The translations under genes and the position numbers were made by a program. Under the pieces are notes generated by a model, which was given only the letters and a program-made list of their open reading frames with translations, had not been told where the DNA came from and did not search any database. A DNA stretch of 51,339 nt, taken from the NCBI GenBank assembly GCA_902787365.1, contig CADAGC010000007.1, forward strand, positions 1 to 51,339, read 5' to 3'. Source of the stretch: an uncultured Ruminococcus sp. GTDB taxonomy: Bacteria > Bacillota > Clostridia > Oscillospirales > Ruminococcaceae. Below are positions 1 through 7,668 of the stretch, in pieces. The stretch's first letter is position 1. The number at the start of each line of letters is the position of its first letter.

Positions 1-16
1 ATCTATTGTATACTGT

Positions 17-49
17 AAAAAAATCGGAGCGGCTATTTTCAAGCCGCTC
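17..49 (-). terminator. Rho-independent terminator, minus strand
   Basis: GAGCGGCT (27-34) and AGCCGCTC (42-49) form a perfect 8-bp stem with a 7-nt loop. On the minus strand the stem is followed after three bases by seven T residues (complement of 17-23). It would stop minus-strand transcripts leaving this end of the window. The stretch between it and 285 shows no convincing gene. Confidence 0.75.
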
Positions 50-284
50 ACAACTTAACGTTTTTATCACAGTTTTTGAATTTACAGAGATTTTTTCGCT
101 GAGCCAACAATTGCGCCGGAACATTATATATGATTACTCCAATATTCTTTTGTGTTTTTGCCTCGGCAAACCCTGCTTTACAAATCGAGATTTTGTACTC
201 GCCCGAATGGGCGACACCTTCATTGTGCATTGATACCCCCCAATTTATCGCCCCCCATATCTGTAATATATCACTCCCACAACC

Positions 285-315
285 AAAAACCGGACGTACC
301 CCAAAGTACATCCGG
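285..315 (-). terminator. Terminator of the sigma factor/zinc-ribbon operon
   Basis: On the minus strand CCGGATGTAC pairs with GTACGTCCGG across a 6-nt loop (ten pairs, one of them G·U) and is followed by TTTTTGG. It lies 28 bases beyond the zinc-ribbon stop codon, as expected for the end of that operon. Confidence 0.8.
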
Positions 316-342
316 CTTGAAACCATATGTAAAGACGAGAGC

Positions 343-627
343 TTAACCCTCTTCCTTCATCTTTGCAAAGCACTCGCTGCAGTAAACAGGCCTGTCTTCC
401 TTAGGCTGGAAGGGAACCTTAGCCTCGCCGCCGCAAGAAGCACAAACTGCTGTGAAAAGCTGCCTGCCGCCTCTGCCTGCGCCCTTTCTTGCGTCACGGC
501 ATTCCTTGCATCTCTGGGGCTCGTTCTCAAAGCCTTTTTCTGCATAGAATTCCTGCTCACCTGCTGTGAATACAAATTCCTTTCCACAGTCCTTGCAAAC
601 TAATGTCTTGTCTTCGTACATAATCAT
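343..627 (-). CDS. Small zinc-ribbon protein
   Basis: A 94-residue soluble protein with three CxxC pairs: CKDC near residue 12, CASC near residue 63 and CSEC near residue 83, plus CKEC near residue 40. This matches the small zinc-ribbon proteins of Firmicutes that carry paired CxxC knuckles and probably bind one or two Zn ions. A basic Gly/Arg-rich patch (GAGRGGR) sits between the ribbons and could contact nucleic acid; that is inference. Two starts are possible: the ATG at 627 with GAGG only 4 nt upstream, or the ATG at 621 with GAGG 10 nt upstream. It lies 12 bp downstream of a sigma factor gene on the same strand and is probably co-transcribed with it. The cellular role is unknown. Confidence 0.8.
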   Translation of the reverse strand: MIMYEDKTLVCKDCGKEFVFTAGEQEFYAEKGFENEPQRCKECRDARKGAGRGGRQLFTAVCASCGGEAKVPFQPKEDRPVYCSECFAKMKEEG

Positions 628-639
628 TTTACCTCGCTT

Positions 640-1191
640 TTAAATATTGCCAAGCTCTGCCCGTAGCTTCTTTCTTGCACGCTGCATAGCATTGTTCACT
701 TGTTTGGGGGTCATGCCTAACTCCGAGCATATCTCCTCGTAACTGAGCCCCACAGAGAAAAGCCTGAATACCTGCCATTCTTTCTTCGAGAGAACTAACG
801 CCGCCTTTTTGTTTATCTCGGCCGCACGCTCTTTTTGCTCAAGTATGTTGTAAGGTATCAGCTCGTTCTTGTCAGCACACATATTCTCCGTCTCTTCGTC
901 AAGCGGCTCTTCCTGAAAGCTGTCAAGCTTCTTTATGGCGTTTATCATGCGGTTTTTTATGCACCTGTTTGCGTATGTCGCAAAACTTGCGCCCTTGTCG
1001 GCGTTGTAGGTCTTCGCCGCCGCAAGACACCCCATTAGCCCCTCTTGGAATAGGTCTTCGTGATATTCGGGAGATATCGCCCATGCCTTGGCATAAGCTA
1101 CTACCGTGTAGCGTGAGAGCAGCTCACTCATGGCCCCTTTATCTGTTTTTGATAAAACGGCAAGCTCTTCGTCGCTGAGTTCTACTGCCAT
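640..1191 (-). CDS. SigH-like sigma-70 family factor
   Basis: A 183-residue RNA polymerase sigma factor of the SigH/ECF-like size class. Region 2 is seen at about residues 35-85 (HEDLFQEGLMGCLAA followed by FATYANRCIKNRMINAIKK). Region 4 with its helix-turn-helix is at the C-terminus (LSYEEICSELGMTPKQVNNA then MQRARKKL), the latter close to the SPKAVDNALQRARRKL signature of SigH. The start is the ATG at 1191, chosen because GGGAGGAATT directly precedes it; the frame stays open further upstream without a ribosome site. In related Firmicutes SigH drives early sporulation or competence genes, but the target set here cannot be told from sequence. It has its own promoter (1271-1299) and shares an operon with the zinc-ribbon gene. 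Confidence 0.85.
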   Translation of the reverse strand: MAVELSDEELAVLSKTDKGAMSELLSRYTVVAYAKAWAISPEYHEDLFQEGLMGCLAAAKTYNADKGASFATYANRCIKNRMINAIKKLDSFQEEPLDEETENMCADKNELIPYNILEQKERAAEINKKAALVLSKKEWQVFRLFSVGLSYEEICSELGMTPKQVNNAMQRARKKLRAELGNI

Positions 1192-1270
1192 AATTCCTCC
1201 CGTGTTATACCGTATAAAGCGCCGCCATACATTATATGGCAGCAACTTCGGTAATAATATGTGCATATTT

Positions 1271-1299
1271 ATAATAGCATTTTTGACCCCCAATGTCAA
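1271..1299 (-). promoter_or_regulatory. Sigma-A promoter of the SigH-like gene
   Basis: On the minus strand TTGACA (complement of 1294-1299) is followed after 17 bp by TATTAT (complement of 1271-1276). The leader between promoter and start codon contains a small hairpin (GCCATA/TATGGC, 1224-1240). Confidence 0.7.
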
Positions 1300-1380
1300 G
1301 CATTTTTTAAAATTCGACAATAAAAAATTAATATTTGTAGGTTGTCACAGATTTAATATTGTTTTATTGTTACTTTTAAC

Positions 1381-2751
1381 CTATTGACTGTCAGTGCCAT
1401 TTGCGGCTTCACGTCTTATCACCTTGTAAAGCAGTAAGAGTGAAACGCACATCATTATCACTTCAGTCATAGGCTGTGCCCAAATCATGCCGCTGAAACC
1501 GAAAATGTGGTTTAACAAAAGCTGCAAAGGTATGTAAAGAATCAGCTGCCTTATCAGCGTTATTGTAAAGGCGTGCTTCGGCTTGCCCATCGCCTGAAAT
1601 GACATTCTGCTCATTGATGTTGCCCCTACAAATGGTAGTATGCACATTATCGCCCTTAATGCTTTAGCCCCCGTTTCTACTACCTCGGGTGTCTTTGAAA
1701 ATATTCCAATCAGAAGCGGTGCAAGCGTGCCGTATGCTATCATTACAGCCAGCTCGGTCATACTTACTACCATAACCCCCGAGCGTAGTACCGAGAGCAT
1801 ACGCTTGTAGTTCTTCGCCCCGTAATTGTAGCCCATTATCGGCTGTGTTCCCGACGCAAAGCCCTGATAGATGTAGTTGCCAAGCGTCATTATCTTCTGA
1901 GCTATGCCAACAGCCGTTACAGTCAGCTCGCCGTAGGCTACCGCTAAGTTGTTGTTTATTATGTATGCCGCAGAGGTCAGCAGCGTTTCAAGCGTCGCAG
2001 GTATGCCTACCCTGAATATTTCGCCAGCTGTCTCTTTCTGTAGCCGAATAAATCTCGCCCTCGGCTTTAACATCGTCTTCCCGCTTAGATAGAAATAAAG
2101 CGATATCCCGAGACTTACACCGTTGCCTATCACAGTTGCAGCCGCCGCACCCTTTACTCCAAGCCCGAATGTGAAGATGAATAACGGGTCAAGCCCTATG
2201 TTCGCTATCGTTCCCGCTATCATTCCCACGATTGATAGCCTGACCGAGCCCTCACTCCGCAGCAGCGCACTTATCGTGTAACTGCCCATTGTGAATAGGC
2301 TTCCAATGAGAAGGATCATCACATAGTCTTCTGTGTAGGCGAATGTGCTTTCCTTTGCCCCCAGTAACTTTACTACCTGCGGCAAAAAGGCTAACCCCGT
2401 AACGGCTATAACTGCGCTGTCTATCACCGTCAAAACAAACCCCGCCGTGAGTGTCTGTTCCGCCCTGCCTTTTTGCCCTGCACCAAGACACCGTGCTATC
2501 AGTGACGACGCCCCCGCACCTATCATGTTTGAAACTGCAACAGATATCATCATAATAGGGTAGGCAAGATTAACCGCCGCCAGCTTGTAATCATCACCCA
2601 TAAGAGAGATAAAGTATGTGTCTACCAGATTGTATAATACCATGATGAACATACCCATTATCAGCGGCACACCTAAAGCTATCACAGCCTTAGCGGGCTT
2701 TTCCTCGCTTAATGTGTATATTCTTTTGTCCTGCTTTGAATCATTTTGCAA
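1381..2751 (-). CDS. MATE family multidrug/sodium antiporter
   Basis: A 456-residue membrane protein with about 12 hydrophobic helices and the MATE pattern: an N-terminal half with PLIMGMFIMVLYNLVDTYF followed by the SNMIGAGASSLIARCLGAG segment, and a second half repeating the fold (YNYGAKNYKRM near residue 320). MATE proteins export cationic drugs or metabolites in exchange for Na+ or H+. Length and both half-repeats are normal, so the gene looks intact. It is a single gene: the next minus-strand gene lies 190 bp downstream and a plus-strand lipoprotein gene diverges from it. The substrate cannot be inferred. The ribosome site (GGAAG) is distant from the ATG at 2751, so the start could be slightly internal. 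Confidence 0.9.
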   Translation of the reverse strand: MQNDSKQDKRIYTLSEEKPAKAVIALGVPLIMGMFIMVLYNLVDTYFISLMGDDYKLAAVNLAYPIMMISVAVSNMIGAGASSLIARCLGAGQKGRAEQTLTAGFVLTVIDSAVIAVTGLAFLPQVVKLLGAKESTFAYTEDYVMILLIGSLFTMGSYTISALLRSEGSVRLSIVGMIAGTIANIGLDPLFIFTFGLGVKGAAAATVIGNGVSLGISLYFYLSGKTMLKPRARFIRLQKETAGEIFRVGIPATLETLLTSAAYIINNNLAVAYGELTVTAVGIAQKIMTLGNYIYQGFASGTQPIMGYNYGAKNYKRMLSVLRSGVMVVSMTELAVMIAYGTLAPLLIGIFSKTPEVVETGAKALRAIMCILPFVGATSMSRMSFQAMGKPKHAFTITLIRQLILYIPLQLLLNHIFGFSGMIWAQPMTEVIMMCVSLLLLYKVIRREAANGTDSQ

Positions 2752-2977
2752 TCATATCACTTCCGTATAATAATGTGGTCAATATTTTGCTATGAAAGAA
2801 AAATCATAAAAAGGTTTTGGGAGGGGCACTCTCCTCATCAATACCCAAAGAATGACCAAAAATGTAAAATACTGCTATATTATTCTACCACGAAACCTGC
2901 CATTAGTCAATGATACCATATACTTTACCCCTATCCCGCCCGATATTAAGCATTGTTATGAATTCGTTTTCAAACTC

Positions 2978-3006
2978 TTGACTTTTTGGCGTCCTTGTGC
3001 TATCAT
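2978..3006 (+). promoter_or_regulatory. Sigma-A promoter of the lipoprotein gene
   Basis: TTGACT (2978-2983), 17-bp spacer, TATCAT (3001-3006), about 60 bp upstream of the ATG at 3065. Confidence 0.75.
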
Positions 3007-3064
3007 TTACCACAGAGGGCATAAGACCTTCGGTGAAACTATAGGAATAAGGAGAGAAAGTATT

Positions 3065-3436
3065 ATGAAAAACATCAAGAAGCTCGCAGCGATCGTTATA
3101 CTTGCTGCACTCACCTGTGTTCTTTTCACAGGCTGCTCGAGCAAGTTCCATGGCACATGGAAGAGCGTAAAGGTTCAGGAGGGCGATTCGACCTATGACA
3201 CAAAGGACGAGACATACGGCGAGTTCGTTAAGACCTTTATGGAGATCGAGATCGAAAAAGGCGGCGAAGGTAAGGTAACAGTCGGCGAAGATAAGTACGA
3301 CCTCGAGTGGGAAGCAGACGGCGACGAGATCACTCTTAAGTTCAATAAAGAGGAAGAGACAGCAAAGCTTGAAGACGACCAGCTCGTAATCAAGGAGAAG
3401 GATTTCAAGGTTTGGCTCGAAAAGGAAGATGACTAA
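3065..3436 (+). CDS. Small secreted lipoprotein, unknown function
   Basis: A 123-residue protein starting at the ATG preceded by AAGGAGAGAAAGTATT. The N-terminus is a classic lipoprotein signal: Lys-rich start (MKNIKKLA), hydrophobic stretch, and the lipobox FTGC with the lipidated Cys near residue 21. The mature part is acidic and predicted to be mostly beta strand (FHGTWKSVKV, GKVTVGEDKYDLEWEADGDE), resembling lipocalin-like or DUF-type small lipoproteins of Firmicutes in which a short barrel follows the GTW motif. It is a single-gene unit with a promoter at 2978 and a terminator at 3454. No partner gene suggests its ligand. Confidence 0.8.
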   Translation: MKNIKKLAAIVILAALTCVLFTGCSSKFHGTWKSVKVQEGDSTYDTKDETYGEFVKTFMEIEIEKGGEGKVTVGEDKYDLEWEADGDEITLKFNKEEETAKLEDDQLVIKEKDFKVWLEKEDD

Positions 3437-3453
3437 TATTTCCTAAAAAAACA

Positions 3454-3481
3454 GGGAGTGCTGTAATGGCACTCCCTTTTT
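3454..3481. terminator. Bidirectional terminator between convergent genes
   Basis: GGGAGTGC (3454-3461) pairs perfectly with GCACTCCC (3469-3476). TTTTT follows on the plus strand and a run of A precedes it, giving a U tract for the minus-strand flavin reductase gene as well. Confidence 0.85.
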
Positions 3482-3506
3482 GTGTTGTTAAGTCGGTAAT
3501 TATGCA

Positions 3507-4028
3507 TTATTTCTTGTACGCCTTAACTATCTCCGCAATATAAGCATAGTGATAATCCCCTGCGGCGTAGTTTGCGCCGTCAAGGTCACGCTCGGTGAAG
3601 CAGTCGCTTTCGAGCTGCTGAACGTAAAGCTTCTTGCATACGAGTATAAGCTCTGCCTGCTCAAATGCTGTGACCCCGTCTGTGAATAGGGGAGTAAGCG
3701 AGGTCTGCGCAAGCTTGTCTGTGTCACGCCCGCTAACTCTGCCGCAGACTGCAAGGTCTTTCCTGTTCTCCTCGGGGAAGAAACTAAGCGTGAAGTATTC
3801 GCTCTTGTCTAAAAATTCCTTGGTGTAGCGCTGCGGCCTTATTACAGTCTGAACGCAGGGCTTGCCCCACATAACGCCTGCAAAGCCCCATGATGCGGTC
3901 ATTGTGTTGAAGCCGCCCTCGTCGCCCGCCGTCACGAGCATCCACTGTGCGCCTATCCTTGAAAAGGGGTCAAAGCCCAGCTGCTCGGGTGCTGTTTCCT
4001 TAAAACCTAATGCTGCCATATCTGCCAT
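3507..4028 (-). CDS. Flavin reductase-like FMN-binding protein
   Basis: A 173-residue protein with the flavin reductase-like split-barrel layout: a substrate/flavin segment near residues 30-50 (WMLVTAGDEGGFNTMTASWG), then WGKPCVQTVIRPQRYT near residue 54 and the FTLSFFPEE segment near residue 78. Such proteins bind FMN and either reduce free flavin with NAD(P)H or act as small NAD(P)H oxidoreductases. The start is well supported by GGAGGTAATCACT before the ATG. Its stop codon TAA lies in TAATGCATAATT, a solitary arm of the dispersed ATGCAT repeat described elsewhere. It appears to be a single gene closed by the bidirectional terminator. Confidence 0.85.
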   Translation of the reverse strand: MADMAALGFKETAPEQLGFDPFSRIGAQWMLVTAGDEGGFNTMTASWGFAGVMWGKPCVQTVIRPQRYTKEFLDKSEYFTLSFFPEENRKDLAVCGRVSGRDTDKLAQTSLTPLFTDGVTAFEQAELILVCKKLYVQQLESDCFTERDLDGANYAAGDYHYAYIAEIVKAYKK

Positions 4029-4053
4029 AGTGATTACCTCCGTTTTTTATTTA

Positions 4054-4845
4054 TTATATCATATCTTTTGTCGCCCTGTCAATGTCGCCGTAAGCACGCT
4101 CTTTGTCCTCCTGCGGCGAGACGGTCATTATGTAGCTTACACCCAAGCCTTTGAGTATCTCTTCCTCTCTTCGCTGTCGCTCTTCAAGGGCTGCTATGTA
4201 GCCCTCAAAGCCCGATAGCCCGTTCGCCCTGCCAAAAGCTCCGCCGCAGTGATAATCTATAACACCGTTCAGCCACTCCTCACCACGCTCGGGGGCGGCT
4301 TTTTCTATAAGCTTGCGTATGTTATCCGAGTGCAGATATACCACCAGCGGCTCAAGAGGACTAATGATGCCGCAAATGCTTTTTATGTAGTCGGCTGATT
4401 CTTTCATATCAAGCCCGAAGCGCATCATCGTCTCGCACATCGGGTTTTGCAGCAGCACGCAGTTGAAAACATACCGCTCATCAGTCTTGGCGCTTTCCAA
4501 AAACTCACGCCATTTGTCAAGCATTATCGGTTTTTCTATCTCCCACGGCAGAAAGTCATATATCTTGTGCTGTAAAAGCTTCTCAAATAATTCACCGTCA
4601 AAACCGCTCAGCGGCAGAATGTAACCGCCATCTGTATTGTCGGCTTTTGAGGTGATAAGCGCCTGCTCGTTTGCCGAAAATCCGTCAAATTCGCTCTTCG
4701 TCAGATATGCGTGAAATTCATAGTCAGCAGGGTGCTCGCCGCTGCCCTCGTCATAAAACCTTGCCCCGCATCTGTCTGCAATATACCGTGAAACCGTGCT
4801 CTTGCCCGAGCAGGGCAGGCCTTCAACTATAATCAGTCTGCTCAT
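4054..4845 (-). CDS. P-loop NTPase, kinase-like
   Basis: A 263-residue soluble protein with a Walker A motif at the N-terminus (EGLPCSGKST, residues 8-17), typical of nucleoside/adenylate-kinase-like P-loop proteins. A conserved IMLDKWREFLE segment and an LVVYLHSDN strand in the middle resemble the Walker B/lid region of dNK-like kinases. The substrate is not identifiable. The start is taken as the ATG at 4845 with AAAGAG about 5 nt upstream; a GTG two codons earlier is possible. The gene follows a DUF3592 membrane protein gene by 9 bp and is probably co-transcribed with it. Confidence 0.7.
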   Translation of the reverse strand: MSRLIIVEGLPCSGKSTVSRYIADRCGARFYDEGSGEHPADYEFHAYLTKSEFDGFSANEQALITSKADNTDGGYILPLSGFDGELFEKLLQHKIYDFLPWEIEKPIMLDKWREFLESAKTDERYVFNCVLLQNPMCETMMRFGLDMKESADYIKSICGIISPLEPLVVYLHSDNIRKLIEKAAPERGEEWLNGVIDYHCGGAFGRANGLSGFEGYIAALEERQRREEEILKGLGVSYIMTVSPQEDKERAYGDIDRATKDMI

Positions 4846-4854
4846 TTTCACTCT

Positions 4855-5295
4855 TTATTTCTTGCTAAAACCAAACAGCAAAACCGACCCTACCAGCGCC
4901 GAAAAACCGCCTGTGAAAAGAATGAAGTAGTATAGCAGATTGTCATAAAAATCGGGCTGGATGTATATGTTCTGTGGCCTGTCGGGGTCAATGAGTATCG
5001 TTACCTTGTCGCCCTTTTCAAACTTGTCATACCTCACGGAATTTCCTGCACGCACGTACTTTTCGCCCTTGTATTCATACTCAAAAACAGGCACGAAGAC
5101 CTCTTTGTTCTCGTTTATCTCCTTGCCTTTTCTGTGGCTCTCAATGTCCGCTACAACAGCCTCGCAGCTTTGCGTGCAGCTGCCGTTATCATGGTATGCA
5201 CGGTAGATAAGAAAAATGCCTATCGCTGCCACGATAACACCTATCACTATAAACGCCGCAAAATACTTTCTGTCTTCCTTGCTCAGTATTTCCAT
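4855..5295 (-). CDS. DUF3592-type membrane protein
   Basis: A 146-residue protein with two transmembrane helices (about residues 11-31 and 118-140) flanking an extracytoplasmic beta-rich domain. The central FEYEYKGEKY, GDKVTILIDPDRPQNIY pattern is typical of DUF3592 proteins. Function is unknown in the family. GGAGGTGTAACA precedes the ATG at 5295. It is the first gene of a two-gene unit with the P-loop protein. Confidence 0.8.
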   Translation of the reverse strand: MEILSKEDRKYFAAFIVIGVIVAAIGIFLIYRAYHDNGSCTQSCEAVVADIESHRKGKEINENKEVFVPVFEYEYKGEKYVRAGNSVRYDKFEKGDKVTILIDPDRPQNIYIQPDFYDNLLYYFILFTGGFSALVGSVLLFGFSKK

Positions 5296-5455
5296 TGTTA
5301 CACCTCCGAATTGATATGGTTAGCCGAAACCGCCGTGCCATACCTTACCTTAAGCCAAACGCTTCATCGGCGGCACTTGACCCGTGCGGCCGAGCACCAT
5401 ACCATAATTCTACCATATCTTCCCCATAAAATCAATAGTGTTAACCATTTAACTG

Positions 5456-5484
5456 TTGATTTTTTTGCCGTGATGTGGTATAAT
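5456..5484 (+). promoter_or_regulatory. Sigma-A promoter of recJ
   Basis: TTGATT (5456-5461), 17-bp spacer, TATAAT (5479-5484), 41 bp upstream of the recJ start codon. No other feature was recognised in the 229-bp divergent gap. Confidence 0.8.
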
Positions 5485-5524
5485 AAAATAGATTATTTAT
5501 ACCCATTTGAAACGGAGACTTAAA

Positions 5525-7546
5525 ATGAAAAAATGGAGCATAAAAAAGCCCGATGAAGCTAAGGCTGCCGATATTGCATCACGCTGTGATATAGATAGGC
5601 TTGCGGTCGATGTAATGGTGGCAAGGGGCTTTGATGATATGGATTCCTTTGCGGCGTTCTTTACAGGCGGCGAGCTTGAAGACCCGTTTGTGATAAAGGA
5701 TATGCAGCAGGCAGTTGATGCCATAACTGCGGCAGTTGATGAGTATGAGCTTATATGCGTCTACGGCGACTATGACTGCGACGGCGTAACAAGTACGGCT
5801 ATTCTTTATGATTATCTTCTGAGTATCGGCGCTAATGTTATCTACTATATCCCCGAGCGTGCCGACGGCTACGGCCTTAATTCGGGGGCTGTGAACTATC
5901 TGCACGACCAGGGCGTAAAGCTCATAGTCACGGTCGATAACGGCATATCGGCTATTCCCGAAGCGGAAGAGATTTATTCGCTCGGTATGAAGCTTGTAGT
6001 TACCGACCACCACCAGCCCGGCAGCTCGCTGCCCCGTGCAGAGGCGGTAGTTGACCCCCATAGAGAAGACTGTCCCTCGGCTTTCAAGCACTTGGCAGGC
6101 TGCGGCGTGGCGCTCAAACTCTGCGCTGCCCTTGACGGGGGAGATTATACCGCCGTGGCAGACCAGTATCTCGACCTGTGTGCTATAGGCACGGTGGCAG
6201 ATGTGGTGTCTCTCACGGGCGAGAACAGATATATCGTCAAGCAGGGGCTTCGCAATTTTAACACGACCGATAACTACGGTCTGCGTGCTCTCAAAAAAGC
6301 CGCAGGCTGTAAGGAAAATATGCGCTCGACCGATATAGCCTTTACCCTGGCGCCGAGAATAAACGCCGCAGGGCGCTTCGGCTCGCCGATAACGGCTGTT
6401 AAGACGCTTCTCAGCGAAGCAAATGATGCCGAGGTCTATGCAGGAATGCTCGTGAACTTGAACGACCAGCGCAAGGAAACGGAAGCAGGCATCTCAAAAG
6501 AGATATTCGGCTACATAAACGACCACCCCGAGATACTCAACGAGCGTGTGCTAATCCTTGCAGGCAAGGGCTGGGCGCACGGCGTCATAGGTATAGTTGC
6601 CGCAAGAGTAATGGATTACTACGGCAAGCCCGTGGTGCTCATCACCGAGGAAAACGGCGTGGCAAGAGGCTCGGCAAGGAGTATCAGCGGCTTTAACATA
6701 TTCAAGTGCTTTCAGGCGGCAGATGACCTGCTCGAAAAATACGGCGGCCACGAGTGCGCAGGCGGTCTGACTATCCTGCCCGAAAATATCGAAGAATTCA
6801 AAAAGCGTGTGTATGAATACGCATCATCTCTTGAGCAGATGCCTGCCATAACCATAACCGCTGACAAGCTGCTTACCCCCTCTGACCTTGATATCGAGAG
6901 GATAAGGGGTCTTTCAAAGCTTGAGCCGTTCGGCGAGGGCAATTCGCTGCCGCAGTTTGCGATAGTCGGCGCACAGGTGCGTGATATAAGGCCGCTGTCA
7001 AACGGCAAGCACTCAAAGATAGCCATAAGCTACGGCGGTGCGCAGGCAGAGCTTGTGATATTCGGCACATCGCCCTCTGCACTTACAGTAAGGGCAGGCA
7101 GCAGGGCTGATTTTATCGTGACACTTGACATAAACGAATACGGCGGGCGTGAATACCCGAGCATAAAGATAATCGACTACCGCCCCTCGGGCTTTAACCA
7201 GAACGCTTATTTCAGCGCCAAGGACTGCTACGAGCGCTACAGGCGTGGCGAGCAGTTGGAAAAAAGCTTTATCGCAAAGATGACCCCCACAAGGGAGGAG
7301 CTTATAAGCGTATACAAGACGGTGCAGGCGGCAAAGGTGATAAGTACCGACAGTCTTTACTACCGCTTTGACCCGAAAGTGATGAATCTTGCAAAGCTGC
7401 GGCTTTGCATTGACATTTTTGACGAGCTTGGGCTTGTGAGCTTCAAAGCAGGCAGCGGCACGGTAACGCTTCTGCCCGTAAGCGGCAAGGTGGAGCTTGA
7501 AAACTCGAAGATACTTGCAAAGCTCGTAGAGCTTTGCAATGCATAA
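5525..7546 (+). CDS. recJ: Single-stranded-DNA-specific exonuclease RecJ
   Basis: A 673-residue protein carrying the DHH phosphoesterase signature in order: YGDYDCDGVTS (residues 80-90), TVDNG (136-140), TDHHQPG (160-166), VVDPHR (175-180), and the DHHA1 motif GGHECAGG near residue 407, followed by an OB-like C-terminal region. RecJ degrades single-stranded DNA 5' to 3' in recombination and mismatch/base-excision repair, with Mn/Mg bound by the Asp/His clusters, all of which are present. The start is the ATG at 5525 after CGGAGACTTAA. The last codons AAT GCA TAA lie inside a left arm of repeat A, so the repeat supplies the stop codon and the final Asn-Ala. It heads the recJ–relA–hydrolase–hemZ order typical of Clostridia. 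Confidence 0.95.
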   Translation: MKKWSIKKPDEAKAADIASRCDIDRLAVDVMVARGFDDMDSFAAFFTGGELEDPFVIKDMQQAVDAITAAVDEYELICVYGDYDCDGVTSTAILYDYLLSIGANVIYYIPERADGYGLNSGAVNYLHDQGVKLIVTVDNGISAIPEAEEIYSLGMKLVVTDHHQPGSSLPRAEAVVDPHREDCPSAFKHLAGCGVALKLCAALDGGDYTAVADQYLDLCAIGTVADVVSLTGENRYIVKQGLRNFNTTDNYGLRALKKAAGCKENMRSTDIAFTLAPRINAAGRFGSPITAVKTLLSEANDAEVYAGMLVNLNDQRKETEAGISKEIFGYINDHPEILNERVLILAGKGWAHGVIGIVAARVMDYYGKPVVLITEENGVARGSARSISGFNIFKCFQAADDLLEKYGGHECAGGLTILPENIEEFKKRVYEYASSLEQMPAITITADKLLTPSDLDIERIRGLSKLEPFGEGNSLPQFAIVGAQVRDIRPLSNGKHSKIAISYGGAQAELVIFGTSPSALTVRAGSRADFIVTLDINEYGGREYPSIKIIDYRPSGFNQNAYFSAKDCYERYRRGEQLEKSFIAKMTPTREELISVYKTVQAAKVISTDSLYYRFDPKVMNLAKLRLCIDIFDELGLVSFKAGSGTVTLLPVSGKVELENSKILAKLVELCNA

Positions 7547-7649
7547 TGCATAATTAAGGTGTGCGCCTTTGGCGCACGAATTATATATGCGGCTGCGCCG
7601 AAGGGGCGGAGGGGTTTCGCCTGCAGGGCGATACATCAATTTTGCATTA
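7538..7649. repeat. Palindromic repeat element A (recJ–relA gap)
   Basis: The left arm AATGCATAATGCATAATT (7538-7555) overlaps the recJ stop codon. Inside are a perfect hairpin GTGCGCC-TTT-GGCGCAC (7561-7577), a GCGGCTGCGCCG palindrome and a weaker hairpin around GTTTCGCCTGCAGGGCGAT. A degenerate inverted arm (ATCAATTTTGCATTA, ending at 7649) closes it 20 bp before relA. The same GTGCGCCTTTGGCGCAC hairpin recurs in element B, which argues for a shared mobile origin. Confidence 0.75.
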
Positions 7650-7668
7650 GATAGAAAGGGTGAAATAT

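Noticed and set aside
130-603. Open plus-strand frame of 157 codons over the zinc-ribbon gene
   Set aside because: It is antisense to a gene with clear CxxC motifs and a terminator, and has no ribosome site or family features.
2752-2851. Promoter for the MATE gene
   Set aside because: TTGACC and several AT-rich boxes exist on the minus strand but none has acceptable spacing, so no promoter was listed.
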